NCBI GenBank assembly: GCA_017417105.1
Contig: JAFPZU010000110.1
Location: 1 to 45,998, forward strand
Origin: Lachnospiraceae bacterium
GTDB taxonomy: Bacteria; Bacillota; Clostridia; Lachnospirales; Lachnospiraceae
Length of the DNA: 45,998 nucleotides
Direction of reading: 5' to 3'
Shown here: piece by piece, positions 26,726 to 37,023 of the stretch
How the letters are laid out: the number at the start of each line of letters is the position of its first letter
Position numbering within the stretch: position 1 is the first letter of the stretch
The notes under the pieces: generated by a model
Databases searched by the model: none
What the model saw: the letters and a program-made list of their open reading frames with translations, nothing else
Told to the model about the DNA's origin: nothing
Position numbers and translations under genes: made by a program

Positions 26726-27592
26726 ATGAGGGATTTCAGTAATAAAAAAAGAATAGTCGTTAAGGTGGGATCATCTTCCATAACCCATGCGGAGACCGGA
26801 GGGGCGGATCTTATAAGGCTTGAGAAGCTTGTAAGGGAGCTTACGGATCTGCATAACGGGGGGAAGGATGTGGTTCTGGTATCTTCAGGCGCGATCTCTG
26901 TCGGATTGAAGGCTGCCCATATCAGGGGCATTTATTACAGCGGCAAGGAGAGGACTGACGGGCCGGATGAGAAGCTTAAGCTTAAGCAGGCGGCGGCTGC
27001 CATAGGACAGGCGAGGCTTATGATGATGTATCAGAAGCTTTTTTCGGAATATAACCAGACCACCGCCCAGGTTCTTATGACAAAGCACACGATTGTAGAT
27101 AATGTCAACAGGTTTAATGCACGGAATACCTTTGAGGAGCTTCTGACTCTGGGAGTTGTTCCCGTGGTAAACGAAAACGATACCATAGCGACCTACGAGA
27201 TAGAATTCGGGGATAACGATACGCTGTCAGCCATTGTGGCGGCACTTATTGAAGCGGATCTTCTTATTCTGCTATCCGATATCGACGGGCTTTATACGGA
27301 TGATCCCCATACTAATCCCGATGCGAAGTTTATCCCGGAGATAACAAAGCTTGATGATACTGTTGAAGGCTTTGCGAAGGGAAGTACCGGAAGTCTTATG
27401 GGAACGGGAGGAATGGCTACCAAGATATCCGCCGCAAGGATAGCTTCTGCCTGCGGCTGCGATATGGTAATAGCAAATGCCGATGATCTTGGAAATATCC
27501 ACAGGGTAGTATCGGGAGCGGAGGTTGGAACCTTTATACATGCAGACAGAAAGCCGGACTTTTTCATAGAGGATTTTGTAAGTGAAGGATAA
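26726..27592 (+). CDS. proB: Glutamate 5-kinase (without PUA domain)
   Basis: First step of proline synthesis, phosphorylating glutamate. The 288 residues form one amino-acid-kinase domain: VVKVGSSSIT at the start, VVLVSSGAISVG, VVNENDTIAT and GSLMGTGGMATKISAA. The C-terminal PUA domain of the longer ProB type is absent. The partner gene proA is not adjacent; instead the stop overlaps the start of a 5-formyl-THF cyclo-ligase gene. Confidence 0.93.
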   Translation: MRDFSNKKRIVVKVGSSSITHAETGGADLIRLEKLVRELTDLHNGGKDVVLVSSGAISVGLKAAHIRGIYYSGKERTDGPDEKLKLKQAAAAIGQARLMMMYQKLFSEYNQTTAQVLMTKHTIVDNVNRFNARNTFEELLTLGVVPVVNENDTIATYEIEFGDNDTLSAIVAALIEADLLILLSDIDGLYTDDPHTNPDAKFIPEITKLDDTVEGFAKGSTGSLMGTGGMATKISAARIASACGCDMVIANADDLGNIHRVVSGAEVGTFIHADRKPDFFIEDFVSEG

Positions 27593-28142
27593 GAAGGCGC
27601 TTCGGAAGGAAGTGAGGGCAAGACGGGCTTCCCTTTCCGAAAGTTACAGGAAGTCTGCTTCAAAGATCATAGCAGAAAAGCTTTTTAATGAGCCGGTCTG
27701 GCAGGATGCAGCCGTGGTGTATTTATACTATGGCTGTCAGGATGAGGTGCTTACCGAAGAGATAATAAACGCAGCCTTCGATGCGGGAAAGAGCGTATAT
27801 CTTCCACGTGTCGTATCAGATACGGAAATGGTCTTTATAAAGACAGACTCCATGGAAGGTCTTGTAATGAACAGTCTTGGGATTTATGAACCGGAAATGC
27901 CTGAGGTGGATCTTCCCAAAGAGATCCCGGAGCTTATTGTCATGCCCTGTGTCGGGGTTACAAGGAAGGGAGACCGCATAGGACACGGCAGGGGATATTA
28001 TGACAGATATCTTCAGGATATGAAGGATATTCTGCTTATCTGTCCTGCTTTTGACTGTCAGATTGTTGAGGATTTTAAGACGGATAAAACGGATAGAAAA
28101 GTTGATATGATAATAACGGAATCGGGTGTCATAAGGATATGA
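27582..28142 (+). CDS. 5-formyltetrahydrofolate cyclo-ligase
   Basis: ATP-dependent conversion of 5-formyl-THF to 5,10-methenyl-THF, returning an inactive folate to the pool. The 186-residue protein has the basic N terminus KKALRKEVRARRASLS, the conserved VYLPRVV and the motif GVTRKGDRIGHGRGYYDRYL near the end. The start is GTG at 27582, overlapping proB by 11 nt; its stop overlaps the miaB ATG (ATGA). It complements the fhs–folD pair elsewhere in the window. Confidence 0.93.
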   Translation: MKDKKALRKEVRARRASLSESYRKSASKIIAEKLFNEPVWQDAAVVYLYYGCQDEVLTEEIINAAFDAGKSVYLPRVVSDTEMVFIKTDSMEGLVMNSLGIYEPEMPEVDLPKEIPELIVMPCVGVTRKGDRIGHGRGYYDRYLQDMKDILLICPAFDCQIVEDFKTDKTDRKVDMIITESGVIRI

Positions 28143-29539
28143 ACGGGTTAAGCAACGAAGAAGAAGTTACAAGACAGCTGGATTTTATCTCAAAGATAAG
28201 AGCTTTTACCGAGGGTAAGAAGCTTAAATATCTCGTGGTAACCTTTGGGTGCCAGATGAATGAAAGAGACTCCGAAAAGATAGCCGGGAGTCTTTCAAGG
28301 ATGGGGTACGATAAAGCGGACAGTGAGGAAGAGGCTGACATTATAGTCTATAATACCTGCACCGTAAGGGAGAATGCAGACAAAAGGCTTTACGGGAGGC
28401 TTGGAGTCTGCAAGGCCTATAAGCAGAAGAATAAGGACATGCTGATAGCGCTCTGCGGGTGCATGATGCAGGAAGATAACGTGGTTTCTAAAATCCGGTC
28501 GAGTTACCCGTATGTGGATCTGATCTTCGGAACCCATAATATATACAAGTTTCCAGAACTTCTTTATTCAAGGCTTTCGGGAGGATCTCAGATAATCGAC
28601 ATCTGGGAGAAAACGGATGACCTCGTGGAAGATCTCCCGTCCCTTAGAAAGTATCCTTTCAAAACCGGTATAAACATAATGTACGGCTGTGATAATTTCT
28701 GCACTTATTGCATAGTACCTTATGTGAGGGGAAGGGAGAGGAGCAGGAATGCCATAGAGATAATAAGGGAGGCGGAGAAAGCCGCAGAAGACGGGGTTAA
28801 GGAAATAATGCTTTTAGGGCAGAACGTTAACTCCTACGGTAAAGGTCTTGAAGATCCCATAAGTTTTGCACAACTACTGAAAGAGGTGTCAAAAGTTAAT
28901 GGCATAAGACGGGTGAGATTCATGACTTCCCATCCCAAGGATCTTTCGGACGAGCTGATAGAGGTAATTGCCGAAAACGAAAAGATCGCGCGGCATGTAC
29001 ATCTTCCGCTGCAGTCAGGGTCTGACAGGATCTTAAAGGATATGAACAGACACTATACAAAAGCGCGTTATATTGAGCTTGCGGATAGGATAAGGAGCAG
29101 GATCCCGGATGTTTCAATTACAACGGATATAATAGTCGGATTTCCGGGGGAGACTGTACCGGATGTGGATGATACCATAGATGTTATCGAAAAAGTACGC
29201 TTTGACGGAGCCTTTACCTTTGAGTATTCAAAAAGGACAGGAACTCCCGCGGCCTCTATGGAACAGCTTGAAAAGGAGTTTGTCCAGAAAAACTTTGACC
29301 GGGTGCTTGAGACTGTACAGAGAATATCAAAAGAACAGGCGGCAAGGTTTGCAGGAAGGACAATGGAGGTTCTCATTGAGGGAGTGGATGAAAAGGATCC
29401 ATTACGATACACCGGAAGGCTGTCTCAGAATAACGTGGTTCATTTTCCTGTAACCGGTGCAGGCATCGGCGATATGGTGCAAGTAAAGCTTGATGAATGT
29501 ATGGGTTTTTACTATAATGGAACGGTGGTCTGTCCGTAG
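28139..29539 (+). CDS. miaB: tRNA-2-methylthio-N6-dimethylallyladenosine synthase
   Basis: Radical-SAM methylthiotransferase that adds the methylthio group at A37 of tRNAs. The 466 residues show the N-terminal cluster domain starting TFGCQMNERDSEKIAG, the radical-SAM CxxxCxxC as Cys184, Cys188, Cys191 (CDNFCTYC), and a C-terminal TRAM domain. It acts after MiaA, whose gene lies 6.5 kb downstream. The overlap with the cyclo-ligase gene indicates co-transcription. Confidence 0.96.
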   Translation: MNGLSNEEEVTRQLDFISKIRAFTEGKKLKYLVVTFGCQMNERDSEKIAGSLSRMGYDKADSEEEADIIVYNTCTVRENADKRLYGRLGVCKAYKQKNKDMLIALCGCMMQEDNVVSKIRSSYPYVDLIFGTHNIYKFPELLYSRLSGGSQIIDIWEKTDDLVEDLPSLRKYPFKTGINIMYGCDNFCTYCIVPYVRGRERSRNAIEIIREAEKAAEDGVKEIMLLGQNVNSYGKGLEDPISFAQLLKEVSKVNGIRRVRFMTSHPKDLSDELIEVIAENEKIARHVHLPLQSGSDRILKDMNRHYTKARYIELADRIRSRIPDVSITTDIIVGFPGETVPDVDDTIDVIEKVRFDGAFTFEYSKRTGTPAASMEQLEKEFVQKNFDRVLETVQRISKEQAARFAGRTMEVLIEGVDEKDPLRYTGRLSQNNVVHFPVTGAGIGDMVQVKLDECMGFYYNGTVVCP

Positions 29540-29618
29540 AGCAGTAATCAATATCCTCTGCATCATATGCGGCAGCGTGGATATATAATCTTTACTTATT
29601 TTTGGAGGGTATTTCACA

Positions 29619-31337
29619 ATGGCAGCAAAGAGTAATGCAAACGGAAACGGGGAACAGAAACTTAAGGGGTTAAGATCCATAGTATCCCTTGTGGTGATCC
29701 AGGTCGTAGTCTCAATGTTTATCATTGCAGTAGTGGCCGAGATCGTCAATGTGGTCGAATTCAGGAGCAACTACAAGGAGACCATACAGAACGATCTGCT
29801 TACCATGGCGCGCATCGGCGGAAATCTGATGGATGCGAAGGCAGTACAGATTAAGGCCTCTCCGGGAGTGCTTGAGGATCTTATAGGAGATATCAAGCTT
29901 GAGCATGCTGATTCAAGCTATGCCTATGCGGTAAACGGAGAAGGCATCATGCTCTACCATCCCAAGCCGGAAAAGATCGGACAGCCTGTTGAAAACGCTG
30001 CCGTAAAAGAACTGCTGAATGTCATATCGACAGGGGTGGTTCCGGAGCCGGGAGTTATAGAATATGAATATAAGGGAGAGATGAAGTATGCGGCATATTA
30101 TGTGCAGTCAACAAGGACGATGCTCATAATCACCGTAGATGAGGACGATATCTATGCTCCCATTAATCAGACCACTATTAAGGCGGTAATAATAATCATC
30201 GTTGCCTTTATTATCCTTGCAGTGATCATGGCAATTCTTGCCAAATATATGCTCCGTCCCATAGGAGTTCTGACCGAGATCCTTGAGGATTCGGCGAAGC
30301 TTGACTTAAGGCATAACGACAAGTCAAAGCATGTTGTAAACAGACGTGATGAGATCGGTATCATCGGAAGGGATATAGGACAGCTGAGAAAAGTATTAAG
30401 AAACGTTGTCGGAGAGATCGGAGGCTCGGAGGAGCATCTTGCGGACATCATAGAGCAGCTTAAGACGACCACCATAAAGCTTAACGATAACTCGGCTGAT
30501 AACTCCGCCACCTCCCAGGAGCTTGCTGCCGGTATGCAGGAGGCTGCGGATACCACGGATACCATCAATGCAAATGTTGCTACAATGGTTGAGAACGCAA
30601 ATCAGATCAATGAGCTTTCAGAGCAGGGGGCAGAGCATGCCGTTGAGATAAAGAACAAGGCTGAGGGCATAAGACGTGACGTACAGGAGTCCATAAGCAA
30701 TGCGAAGTCTATCTTTGAGGATGTTAAGCGTCAGTCTGATGATGCCATAGAACAGAGCAAGGCGGTTGACAAGATCAACGAGCTTACGGCGACCATAAGG
30801 AGTATAGCGGGTCAGACAAACCTGCTGGCGCTGAATGCTTCAATAGAGGCTGCAAGAGCAGGAGAAGCAGGAAGAGGCTTTGCGGTAGTTGCTGAAGAAA
30901 TTGGCCATCTTGCTACCCAGTCTTCAGATACAGTCAGCGGTATAAATGACATTGTTGCCGAGGTTCATAATTCCGTCGACAACATGAGTGACTGCCTTAC
31001 AAGAACCCTTGACTTCATTGACAATAACGCAATGGCGGATTATGCGAAGTTTGATGAAATGGCCGAAGGCTATGCAGAGGATGCCAGCGCCTTCGAGGAG
31101 AACATGACCTCGATACATGAGTCGGTAGCAGCCCTGTCACACTCCATAAATGATGTGTCTGATTCCATATCAGGAATGAACTCTACTATAGGAGAGTCGG
31201 CAAAAGGAGTTACGGATGTTGCAAACAAGACAACAGACATAGTTGCCTTAACTGCGGATACGGAGCAGATAGTGGATCAGACAGAGCAGTGCTCGAAGGA
31301 TATGAAGGCTATTGTGAACCGGTTCCAGCTTGAGTAA
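29619..31337 (+). CDS. Methyl-accepting chemotaxis protein
   Basis: 572-residue chemoreceptor. A TM helix (about 24–50), an extracytoplasmic ligand domain of about 130 residues (single-Cache-like, with [22 protein letters not shown]), a second TM helix (about 188–210), a HAMP domain and a cytoplasmic coiled-coil signalling domain with the hairpin core [39 protein letters not shown] lies 9 nt before the ATG. A TATAAT (29584–29589) lies upstream without a clear -35. It is a self-contained unit with its own terminator, inserted between miaB and mutS. The ligand is not predictable. Confidence 0.93.
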   Translation: MAAKSNANGNGEQKLKGLRSIVSLVVIQVVVSMFIIAVVAEIVNVVEFRSNYKETIQNDLLTMARIGGNLMDAKAVQIKASPGVLEDLIGDIKLEHADSSYAYAVNGEGIMLYHPKPEKIGQPVENAAVKELLNVISTGVVPEPGVIEYEYKGEMKYAAYYVQSTRTMLIITVDEDDIYAPINQTTIKAVIIIIVAFIILAVIMAILAKYMLRPIGVLTEILEDSAKLDLRHNDKSKHVVNRRDEIGIIGRDIGQLRKVLRNVVGEIGGSEEHLADIIEQLKTTTIKLNDNSADNSATSQELAAGMQEAADTTDTINANVATMVENANQINELSEQGAEHAVEIKNKAEGIRRDVQESISNAKSIFEDVKRQSDDAIEQSKAVDKINELTATIRSIAGQTNLLALNASIEAARAGEAGRGFAVVAEEIGHLATQSSDTVSGINDIVAEVHNSVDNMSDCLTRTLDFIDNNAMADYAKFDEMAEGYAEDASAFEENMTSIHESVAALSHSINDVSDSISGMNSTIGESAKGVTDVANKTTDIVALTADTEQIVDQTEQCSKDMKAIVNRFQLE

Positions 31338-31352
31338 ATAACAGAATGATTC

Positions 31353-31386
31353 ATGGTGCAGGGTTTCCCTGCACCATTATTTTTTA
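31353..31386 (+). terminator. Rho-independent terminator after the chemoreceptor
   Basis: A perfect 11-bp stem (ATGGTGCAGGG with CCCTGCACCAT) has a TTT loop and a TATTTTTTAA tail. It ends only about 10 nt before the mutS start codon and overlaps the mutS ribosome binding region (AAGGA). Confidence 0.92.
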
Positions 31387-31395
31387 AGGATATTT

Positions 31396-34050
31396 ATGAC
31401 CTACAGTGAAATAGACAGAAGCAAAGTAAGTCCAATGATGCAGCATTATCTCTCCGTTAAGGATGAGTATAAAGACTGCATCCTTTTTTATCGTCTGGGA
31501 GATTTTTACGAGATGTTCTTTGACGATGCGGTGGAAGTATCAAGAGTTCTGGAACTAACCTTAACGGGCAGAGCCTGCGGCCTTGAGGAGAGGGCTCCTA
31601 TGTGCGGCATTCCTTTCCATGCCTACGAAAACTATATGACCAGGCTTGTGGACAAGGGGTATAAGGTTGCGATCTGCGAGCAGCTGGAGGATCCGGATGA
31701 AGCAAAGGGCATTGTGAAGCGAGGAGTCATAAGGGTTGTAACACCCGGAACCAATACAAGCATCTCCGAGATGGACAGCTCCGTCAACTCCTATATCATG
31801 AGCGTCTTTTATTCCTCCTATCCCTTCGGTGTTGCGATCGCCGATGTGACAACGGGAGAGTTCTTCGTTACGGAGATCATGAACGCGCAGAATTTAAGGG
31901 ATGAGATAATGCGATTCTCACCGAAGGAGATAATCTGCAATGAGGCTTTCTTTATGGCGGGAGTTGATGTGGAGGAGCTTCGATCGATGCAGCATATCCT
32001 TATTAATTCTCTTCCTGCGGGATATTTTTATGATGATGCCGCGCGTGATATGATACTGTCCCATTTTAAGGTCTCCCATATAGACGGGCTGGGACTTCAT
32101 GATCTGCCCCAGGGAGTTATCGCCTGCGGCGCCCTGCTTAACTATCTTACCGAAACCCAGAAAAATGATCTGAAGAACATAATCAGCATAAATATAATAC
32201 AGGAAAAGGGATGCATGCTGATAGACAGCTCCACCAGAAGGAACCTGGAGCTTACGGCAACTCTTCGGGAGAAAGAAAAGCGCGGATCCCTCATATGGAT
32301 ACTGGATAAGACCAGGACCGCCATGGGTGCGAGGCGTTTAAGGCAGTTCATGGAGCAGCCTCTCATTGACAAGGATAAGATAAATGCAAGACTGGATGCC
32401 GTAGAGGAACTCTGTAACAGGATAGCTGAAAGAGATGAGATAAGGGAATACTTAAACACGGTTTATGATATAGAACGTCTTATGGGAAAGGTATCCTTCG
32501 GTACTGCAAACCCCAGGGATATTGTGGCATTAAAGTCATCATTATCCATGCTGAATCCCATAAAGTCTCTTCTTGCAGGTTTTGATTCCAGGCTGCTTAA
32601 GGAGCTTTCGGAAGAAATAGATACCCTGGATGATATGTATGAGATGATCTGCAGGGCTATTAGCGATGAGCCGCCGGTTTCCATTCATGAAGGCGGCATT
32701 ATAAGGGAAGGGTATTCAAAAGAAGCGGACGAACTAAGGAGGGCCGGGCTTGAAGGAAAGGACTGGCTTGCGTCCCTTGAATCAAAGACAAGAGAGAGTA
32801 CAGGGATTAAGAACCTCAGGATCAAATACAACAAGGTCTTCGGTTATTATTTCGAAGTTACAAACTCCTATCTGCCTCTTGTGCCGGATAACTTCATAAG
32901 GAAACAGACCTTAAGCGGCGCTGAAAGATATACAACGGATGAGCTTAAGGAGATGGAGGATAAGATCCTTAATTCAGCGGACAGGCTTATAATACTTGAA
33001 AGAGATCTTTTCATAGAATTAAGGGAAACTCTTGCAGAAAATATTGCAAGGCTTCAGGGGACGGCCCGTTCCATTGCCTACGCGGATGTACTGTGTTCCC
33101 TGTCCTATGTGGCGGAGCATAACGCTTTTGTAAGACCTAAGATAAACAAAAAGGGCGTGATCGATATTAAGAAGGGAAGGCATCCCGTTGTTGAAAGGAT
33201 GCTGAGAGAGGGAAGCTTCATTGCAAATGATGTTTACCTTGACTCTGATAAGGATCGGATATCCATAATCACGGGACCCAACATGGCAGGAAAATCTACA
33301 TATATGCGTCTTACGGCACTTATTGCCCTTATGGCTCATATGGGGTCTTTTGTTCCCTGTGAGAGCGCTGATATCTGCATCATAGACAGGATATTTACAA
33401 GAGTCGGTGCCTCTGATGATCTGGCCTCGGGACAGTCTACGTTCATGGTTGAGATGACGGAGGTTGCGAATATTTTAAGGAATGCCACTAAGGATTCGCT
33501 TCTCGTGCTTGACGAGATAGGAAGAGGTACCTCAACCTATGACGGGCTTGCCATTGCCTGGGCAGTTGTTGAGTATATAAGCGATAAGAGAAAGTGCGGC
33601 GCGAAGACTTTATTCGCAACCCACTATCATGAGCTTACTGAGCTTGAAGGCAAGGTGGAAGGGGCAAAAAACTACTGCTTTGCCGTGAAGGAAGCGGGAG
33701 ACAATGTGGTCTTTTTAAGAAAGGTTGTAAGAGGGGGAGCCGACAGGTCCTACGGCATACATGTGGCTCATCTTGCAGGAGTCCCGGATCCTGTAATAAA
33801 AAGAGCGCAGGAGATAGCGGCAGAGCTTGCGGGAGCCGATATCACGGAAAGAGTCAGCGATATCACTGTTTCAAAAAAGAAGAGAAAGCCGGACGAGATG
33901 GATCTTAACCAGATATCACTCTTTGACATGAATCATGATTCGGATCTGATATTTGAACTTAAGAATCTGAATCTTGACATGATGACTCCCATGGATGCGA
34001 TGAATACGCTTTATAATCTGCATAAGAAAGCCATAGAGGATTACTGCTAA
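31396..34050 (+). CDS. mutS: DNA mismatch repair protein MutS
   Basis: Mismatch recognition ATPase. The 884 residues begin with the mismatch-binding domain (MMQHYLSVKDEYKDCILFYRLGDFYEMFF, including the intercalating Phe-x-Glu region), followed by connector, lever and clamp domains and the ATPase with Walker A GPNMAGKST (627–635) and the LDEIGRGTSTYDG Walker B. The C-terminal part (DLNQISLFDM) resembles the beta-clamp-binding QxxLF motif. A terminator lies directly upstream, so expression depends on read-through or a promoter inside the preceding gene. Confidence 0.97.
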   Translation: MTYSEIDRSKVSPMMQHYLSVKDEYKDCILFYRLGDFYEMFFDDAVEVSRVLELTLTGRACGLEERAPMCGIPFHAYENYMTRLVDKGYKVAICEQLEDPDEAKGIVKRGVIRVVTPGTNTSISEMDSSVNSYIMSVFYSSYPFGVAIADVTTGEFFVTEIMNAQNLRDEIMRFSPKEIICNEAFFMAGVDVEELRSMQHILINSLPAGYFYDDAARDMILSHFKVSHIDGLGLHDLPQGVIACGALLNYLTETQKNDLKNIISINIIQEKGCMLIDSSTRRNLELTATLREKEKRGSLIWILDKTRTAMGARRLRQFMEQPLIDKDKINARLDAVEELCNRIAERDEIREYLNTVYDIERLMGKVSFGTANPRDIVALKSSLSMLNPIKSLLAGFDSRLLKELSEEIDTLDDMYEMICRAISDEPPVSIHEGGIIREGYSKEADELRRAGLEGKDWLASLESKTRESTGIKNLRIKYNKVFGYYFEVTNSYLPLVPDNFIRKQTLSGAERYTTDELKEMEDKILNSADRLIILERDLFIELRETLAENIARLQGTARSIAYADVLCSLSYVAEHNAFVRPKINKKGVIDIKKGRHPVVERMLREGSFIANDVYLDSDKDRISIITGPNMAGKSTYMRLTALIALMAHMGSFVPCESADICIIDRIFTRVGASDDLASGQSTFMVEMTEVANILRNATKDSLLVLDEIGRGTSTYDGLAIAWAVVEYISDKRKCGAKTLFATHYHELTELEGKVEGAKNYCFAVKEAGDNVVFLRKVVRGGADRSYGIHVAHLAGVPDPVIKRAQEIAAELAGADITERVSDITVSKKKRKPDEMDLNQISLFDMNHDSDLIFELKNLNLDMMTPMDAMNTLYNLHKKAIEDYC

Positions 34051-34088
34051 GTTATGAAGCGCAATTTAGATAATTTAGGAGCATAGCA

Positions 34089-36074
34089 TTGATAAAGATC
34101 GAGCTTTTAGATGATGCCACGATAAATAAGATCGCTGCAGGAGAAGTGGTGGAAAGGCCGCTTTCTGTTGTAAAGGAGCTTGTGGAAAACTCCATTGACG
34201 CAGGGGCTACAGCCATAACCGTGGAGATAAAAGGAGGCGGCACAGACCTCATACGGGTTACGGACAACGGTTCGGGAATCCCTTCCGATCAGGTAAGAAA
34301 TGCCTTTCTTCCCCATGCAACCAGCAAGATAAAAACGGCCGATGACCTTATGGATGTAAGAAGCCTTGGATTCAGGGGAGAGGCTCTTTCTACCGTGGCG
34401 GCGGTTGCACAGACGGAGATGGTTACAAAGCCTTCGGGAGAGCTTACGGGAGTACTTTATAAGATCGACGGAGGAAAGGAAGTCTCCTTTGAAGAAGTGG
34501 GCTGCGCGGACGGTACGACCATAATCGCAAGAAATCTTTTTCTGCATGTGCCCGCAAGAAGGAAATTCTTAAAGAGCGCCATGACAGAGGCATCCTATGT
34601 CACGGAATTCATGGAGCGTATCGCGATCTCAAGATCAGATATAGCCTTCAGATATATAGTTAATAATGATCTTAAACTTGTCACCAGCGGCAACGGATCT
34701 GTAAAGGATAATATCTACCGGGTTTTCGGAAAGGATATAATGGAGGCTGTTCTTCCGGTAAACTCTTCCGGGAATGCCATGTCTGTTTCAGGATATGTGG
34801 CAAAGCCTCTGGTTGCGAGAAACAACAGGAGTATGGAGATATTCTTTGTCAACGGTCATGCGGTAAAGGATAAGATCCTTGAAAAGGCAGTGGAGACAGC
34901 CTATAAGCCCTTTCTTATGCAGCATAAGTTCCCTTTTGTGATCTTGTTCTTAAACCTTGATCCGGGAATGGTGGATGTAAACATCCATCCGAGAAAAACA
35001 GAGGTCAGATTCTCTCTTGGAAATGCAGTCTATGACTTTGTAGAACAGACAGTTGAAGAAACCTTAAGAAGGGTTGAACTGATAAACAGGGTGGAGCTTT
35101 TTAAGGATGAAGAGGATAAGGATGAACCGATTCCGGTTCCTGAAAACGAGGAGGTCCTAACCGGGGAAGCGTCACGGGTCATCGACCATATGAAAGAGCA
35201 GGGAAGCGTATCAGGCAGGAGCAATACCGGCTTTTTTGTGGAGGTTGGTGAAACGGCAGATCAGGAGGGATCAGACCAGGAAATCCTGTACAAAAAAGAG
35301 GACATTGAGCCCGGCGGGTTCGTTATGGAAGACAGTACGGTCTTATATGAAGCATCGAAGGAGCCTGAAAATAAGGATCAGGCGGAAGACTCCTTTCAGG
35401 GAGAAAAAATAAAGCAACCGGATGATGCTTTTCTTACAAAAGATACCGTTCAGATGGATCTTTTTGAAGATAAGATAATAGAACCCTCAAAAAAACCGGA
35501 TTTCGAGATAATAGGCTGCGTTTTTGATACCTACTGGATCATCGAATACAAGGACAGGATGATAATGATAGACCAGCATGCAGCCCATGAAAAGGTAATG
35601 TATGAAAGCTTCATGAAACAATACAGGGACAGGCAGGTAGTCTCACAGTATGTGGATCCTCCCGTCATAATAACCGCTTCAGGAAGACAGGGGGAGGTGA
35701 TAGAGCGCTTCATGGAAGCCTTTAATTCCCTGGGGTTTGAGATTGAAAGATTTCAGGGTAATGATTATGCCCTAAGGGCTGTACCCTCAGGGTTTATGAA
35801 GCTTGAAGAAAAGGAGATCTTTGAAAGCCTTCTGGATGAACTTTCGGAAAATGTAAAGGATACGGCGGAGGTATCCTTAATCCACGACAGGCTTGCACAG
35901 ATGTCCTGCAAGGCTGCCGTAAAGGGCGGCAACAGGCTTTCCCTTATGGAGGCAGATAAGCTTTTAAGTGATCTTTTATCTCTTGATAATCCCTACAACT
36001 GCCCTCACGGAAGACCTACCATGGTAGAGTTTACCGAGAGGGATCTGGAAAAATTCTTTAAGAGGATAGTGTAA
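34089..36074 (+). CDS. mutL: DNA mismatch repair protein MutL (endonuclease type)
   Basis: Couples MutS to downstream repair. The 661 residues contain the GHKL ATPase (NKIAAGEVVERP, ELVENSIDAG with Glu33/Asn34, TDNGSGI), a variable acidic linker (about 345–470) and the C-terminal dimerisation/endonuclease domain. The metal-binding motif DQHAAHEKVMYE (from residue 495), ACKAAVKGG-like SCKAAVKGG and CPHGRP show that it is a nicking MutL, as expected where MutH is absent. The start is TTG at 34089, supported by AGGAG 7 nt upstream. Confidence 0.96.
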   Translation: MIKIELLDDATINKIAAGEVVERPLSVVKELVENSIDAGATAITVEIKGGGTDLIRVTDNGSGIPSDQVRNAFLPHATSKIKTADDLMDVRSLGFRGEALSTVAAVAQTEMVTKPSGELTGVLYKIDGGKEVSFEEVGCADGTTIIARNLFLHVPARRKFLKSAMTEASYVTEFMERIAISRSDIAFRYIVNNDLKLVTSGNGSVKDNIYRVFGKDIMEAVLPVNSSGNAMSVSGYVAKPLVARNNRSMEIFFVNGHAVKDKILEKAVETAYKPFLMQHKFPFVILFLNLDPGMVDVNIHPRKTEVRFSLGNAVYDFVEQTVEETLRRVELINRVELFKDEEDKDEPIPVPENEEVLTGEASRVIDHMKEQGSVSGRSNTGFFVEVGETADQEGSDQEILYKKEDIEPGGFVMEDSTVLYEASKEPENKDQAEDSFQGEKIKQPDDAFLTKDTVQMDLFEDKIIEPSKKPDFEIIGCVFDTYWIIEYKDRMIMIDQHAAHEKVMYESFMKQYRDRQVVSQYVDPPVIITASGRQGEVIERFMEAFNSLGFEIERFQGNDYALRAVPSGFMKLEEKEIFESLLDELSENVKDTAEVSLIHDRLAQMSCKAAVKGGNRLSLMEADKLLSDLLSLDNPYNCPHGRPTMVEFTERDLEKFFKRIV

Positions 36075-36075
36075 G

Positions 36076-37023
36076 GTGGGCTCTTATGATCTGGCGGTTA
36101 TAGGCGGGCCTACGGCATCCGGGAAATCCGCGGCATCGATAGCGCTTGCAAAGCGTCTTAACGGAGAGGTGATCTCAGCGGATTCCATGCAGGTATACAC
36201 TCATATGGATATCGGGTCTGCAAAGATAAGTAAGGATATGATGCAGGGGATCCCCCATCATCTTATAGATATCCTTGAACCGACAGAGGAATTCAACGTG
36301 TCTCTTTTTAAGGAACTGGCTGAAGATGCTGTCCAAAAGATAGTACAGAAAAAGTCTTTTCCCATAATCTGCGGCGGAACCGGATTTTACATTCAATCGC
36401 TTCTTTACGGCATAGATTTCAAAGAAGGTGAAACTGATCAAAAGGTCAGGGATAAATATGAAAAGCTGGCCGAAAGTGACGGGCTTTCATCGCTTGAAGA
36501 AAGACTTGAGACTGTGGATCCCGTGTCCGCAAAAGCCTATCACGGGAACAAAAAAAGGGTAATAAGGGCGCTTGAATATCTTGAGCTTACAGGAGAGAAG
36601 CTATCGGATAAAAACAAAAGACAGAGGGCGCAGGAGAGCGTGTATAATGCAGCGTATTTTGTGCTTACCATGCCAAGAGAGCTTCTCTATGAAAGGATCG
36701 ATAAAAGAGTTGACCTTATGATGAAAGAAGGGCTTTTGGAAGAAGTAAAGAAGCTTATGGACATGGGCATTACAAGAAACATGACATCAATGCAGGGGCT
36801 GGGCTACAGGCAGATATATGATCATTTAAGCGGAGAATATGATCTTGAAACTGCGGTTTATGAGATAAAAAAGCAGACGAGGCATTTTGCTAAAAGGCAG
36901 ATGACCTGGTACAGAAGAGAGAAGAAGGTTATCTTTATCGATGTTACAAAATTTGGCGATCATGATACATCAGCCGAAAGGATAGCAGATCACATGAGGG
37001 ATATTATCAATGGACAAATTTGA
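36076..37023 (+). CDS. miaA: tRNA dimethylallyltransferase
   Basis: Adds the isopentenyl group to N6 of A37 in tRNAs reading UNN codons, the substrate for MiaB. The 315-residue protein has the P-loop GGPTASGKS (10–18), ISADSMQVYTHMDIGSAK, GGTGFYIQSLLYG and the C-terminal QTRHFAKRQMTWYR. The start is GTG at 36076, one nt after the mutL stop. It overlaps the next gene by 14 nt. Confidence 0.95.
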   Translation: MGSYDLAVIGGPTASGKSAASIALAKRLNGEVISADSMQVYTHMDIGSAKISKDMMQGIPHHLIDILEPTEEFNVSLFKELAEDAVQKIVQKKSFPIICGGTGFYIQSLLYGIDFKEGETDQKVRDKYEKLAESDGLSSLEERLETVDPVSAKAYHGNKKRVIRALEYLELTGEKLSDKNKRQRAQESVYNAAYFVLTMPRELLYERIDKRVDLMMKEGLLEEVKKLMDMGITRNMTSMQGLGYRQIYDHLSGEYDLETAVYEIKKQTRHFAKRQMTWYRREKKVIFIDVTKFGDHDTSAERIADHMRDIINGQI

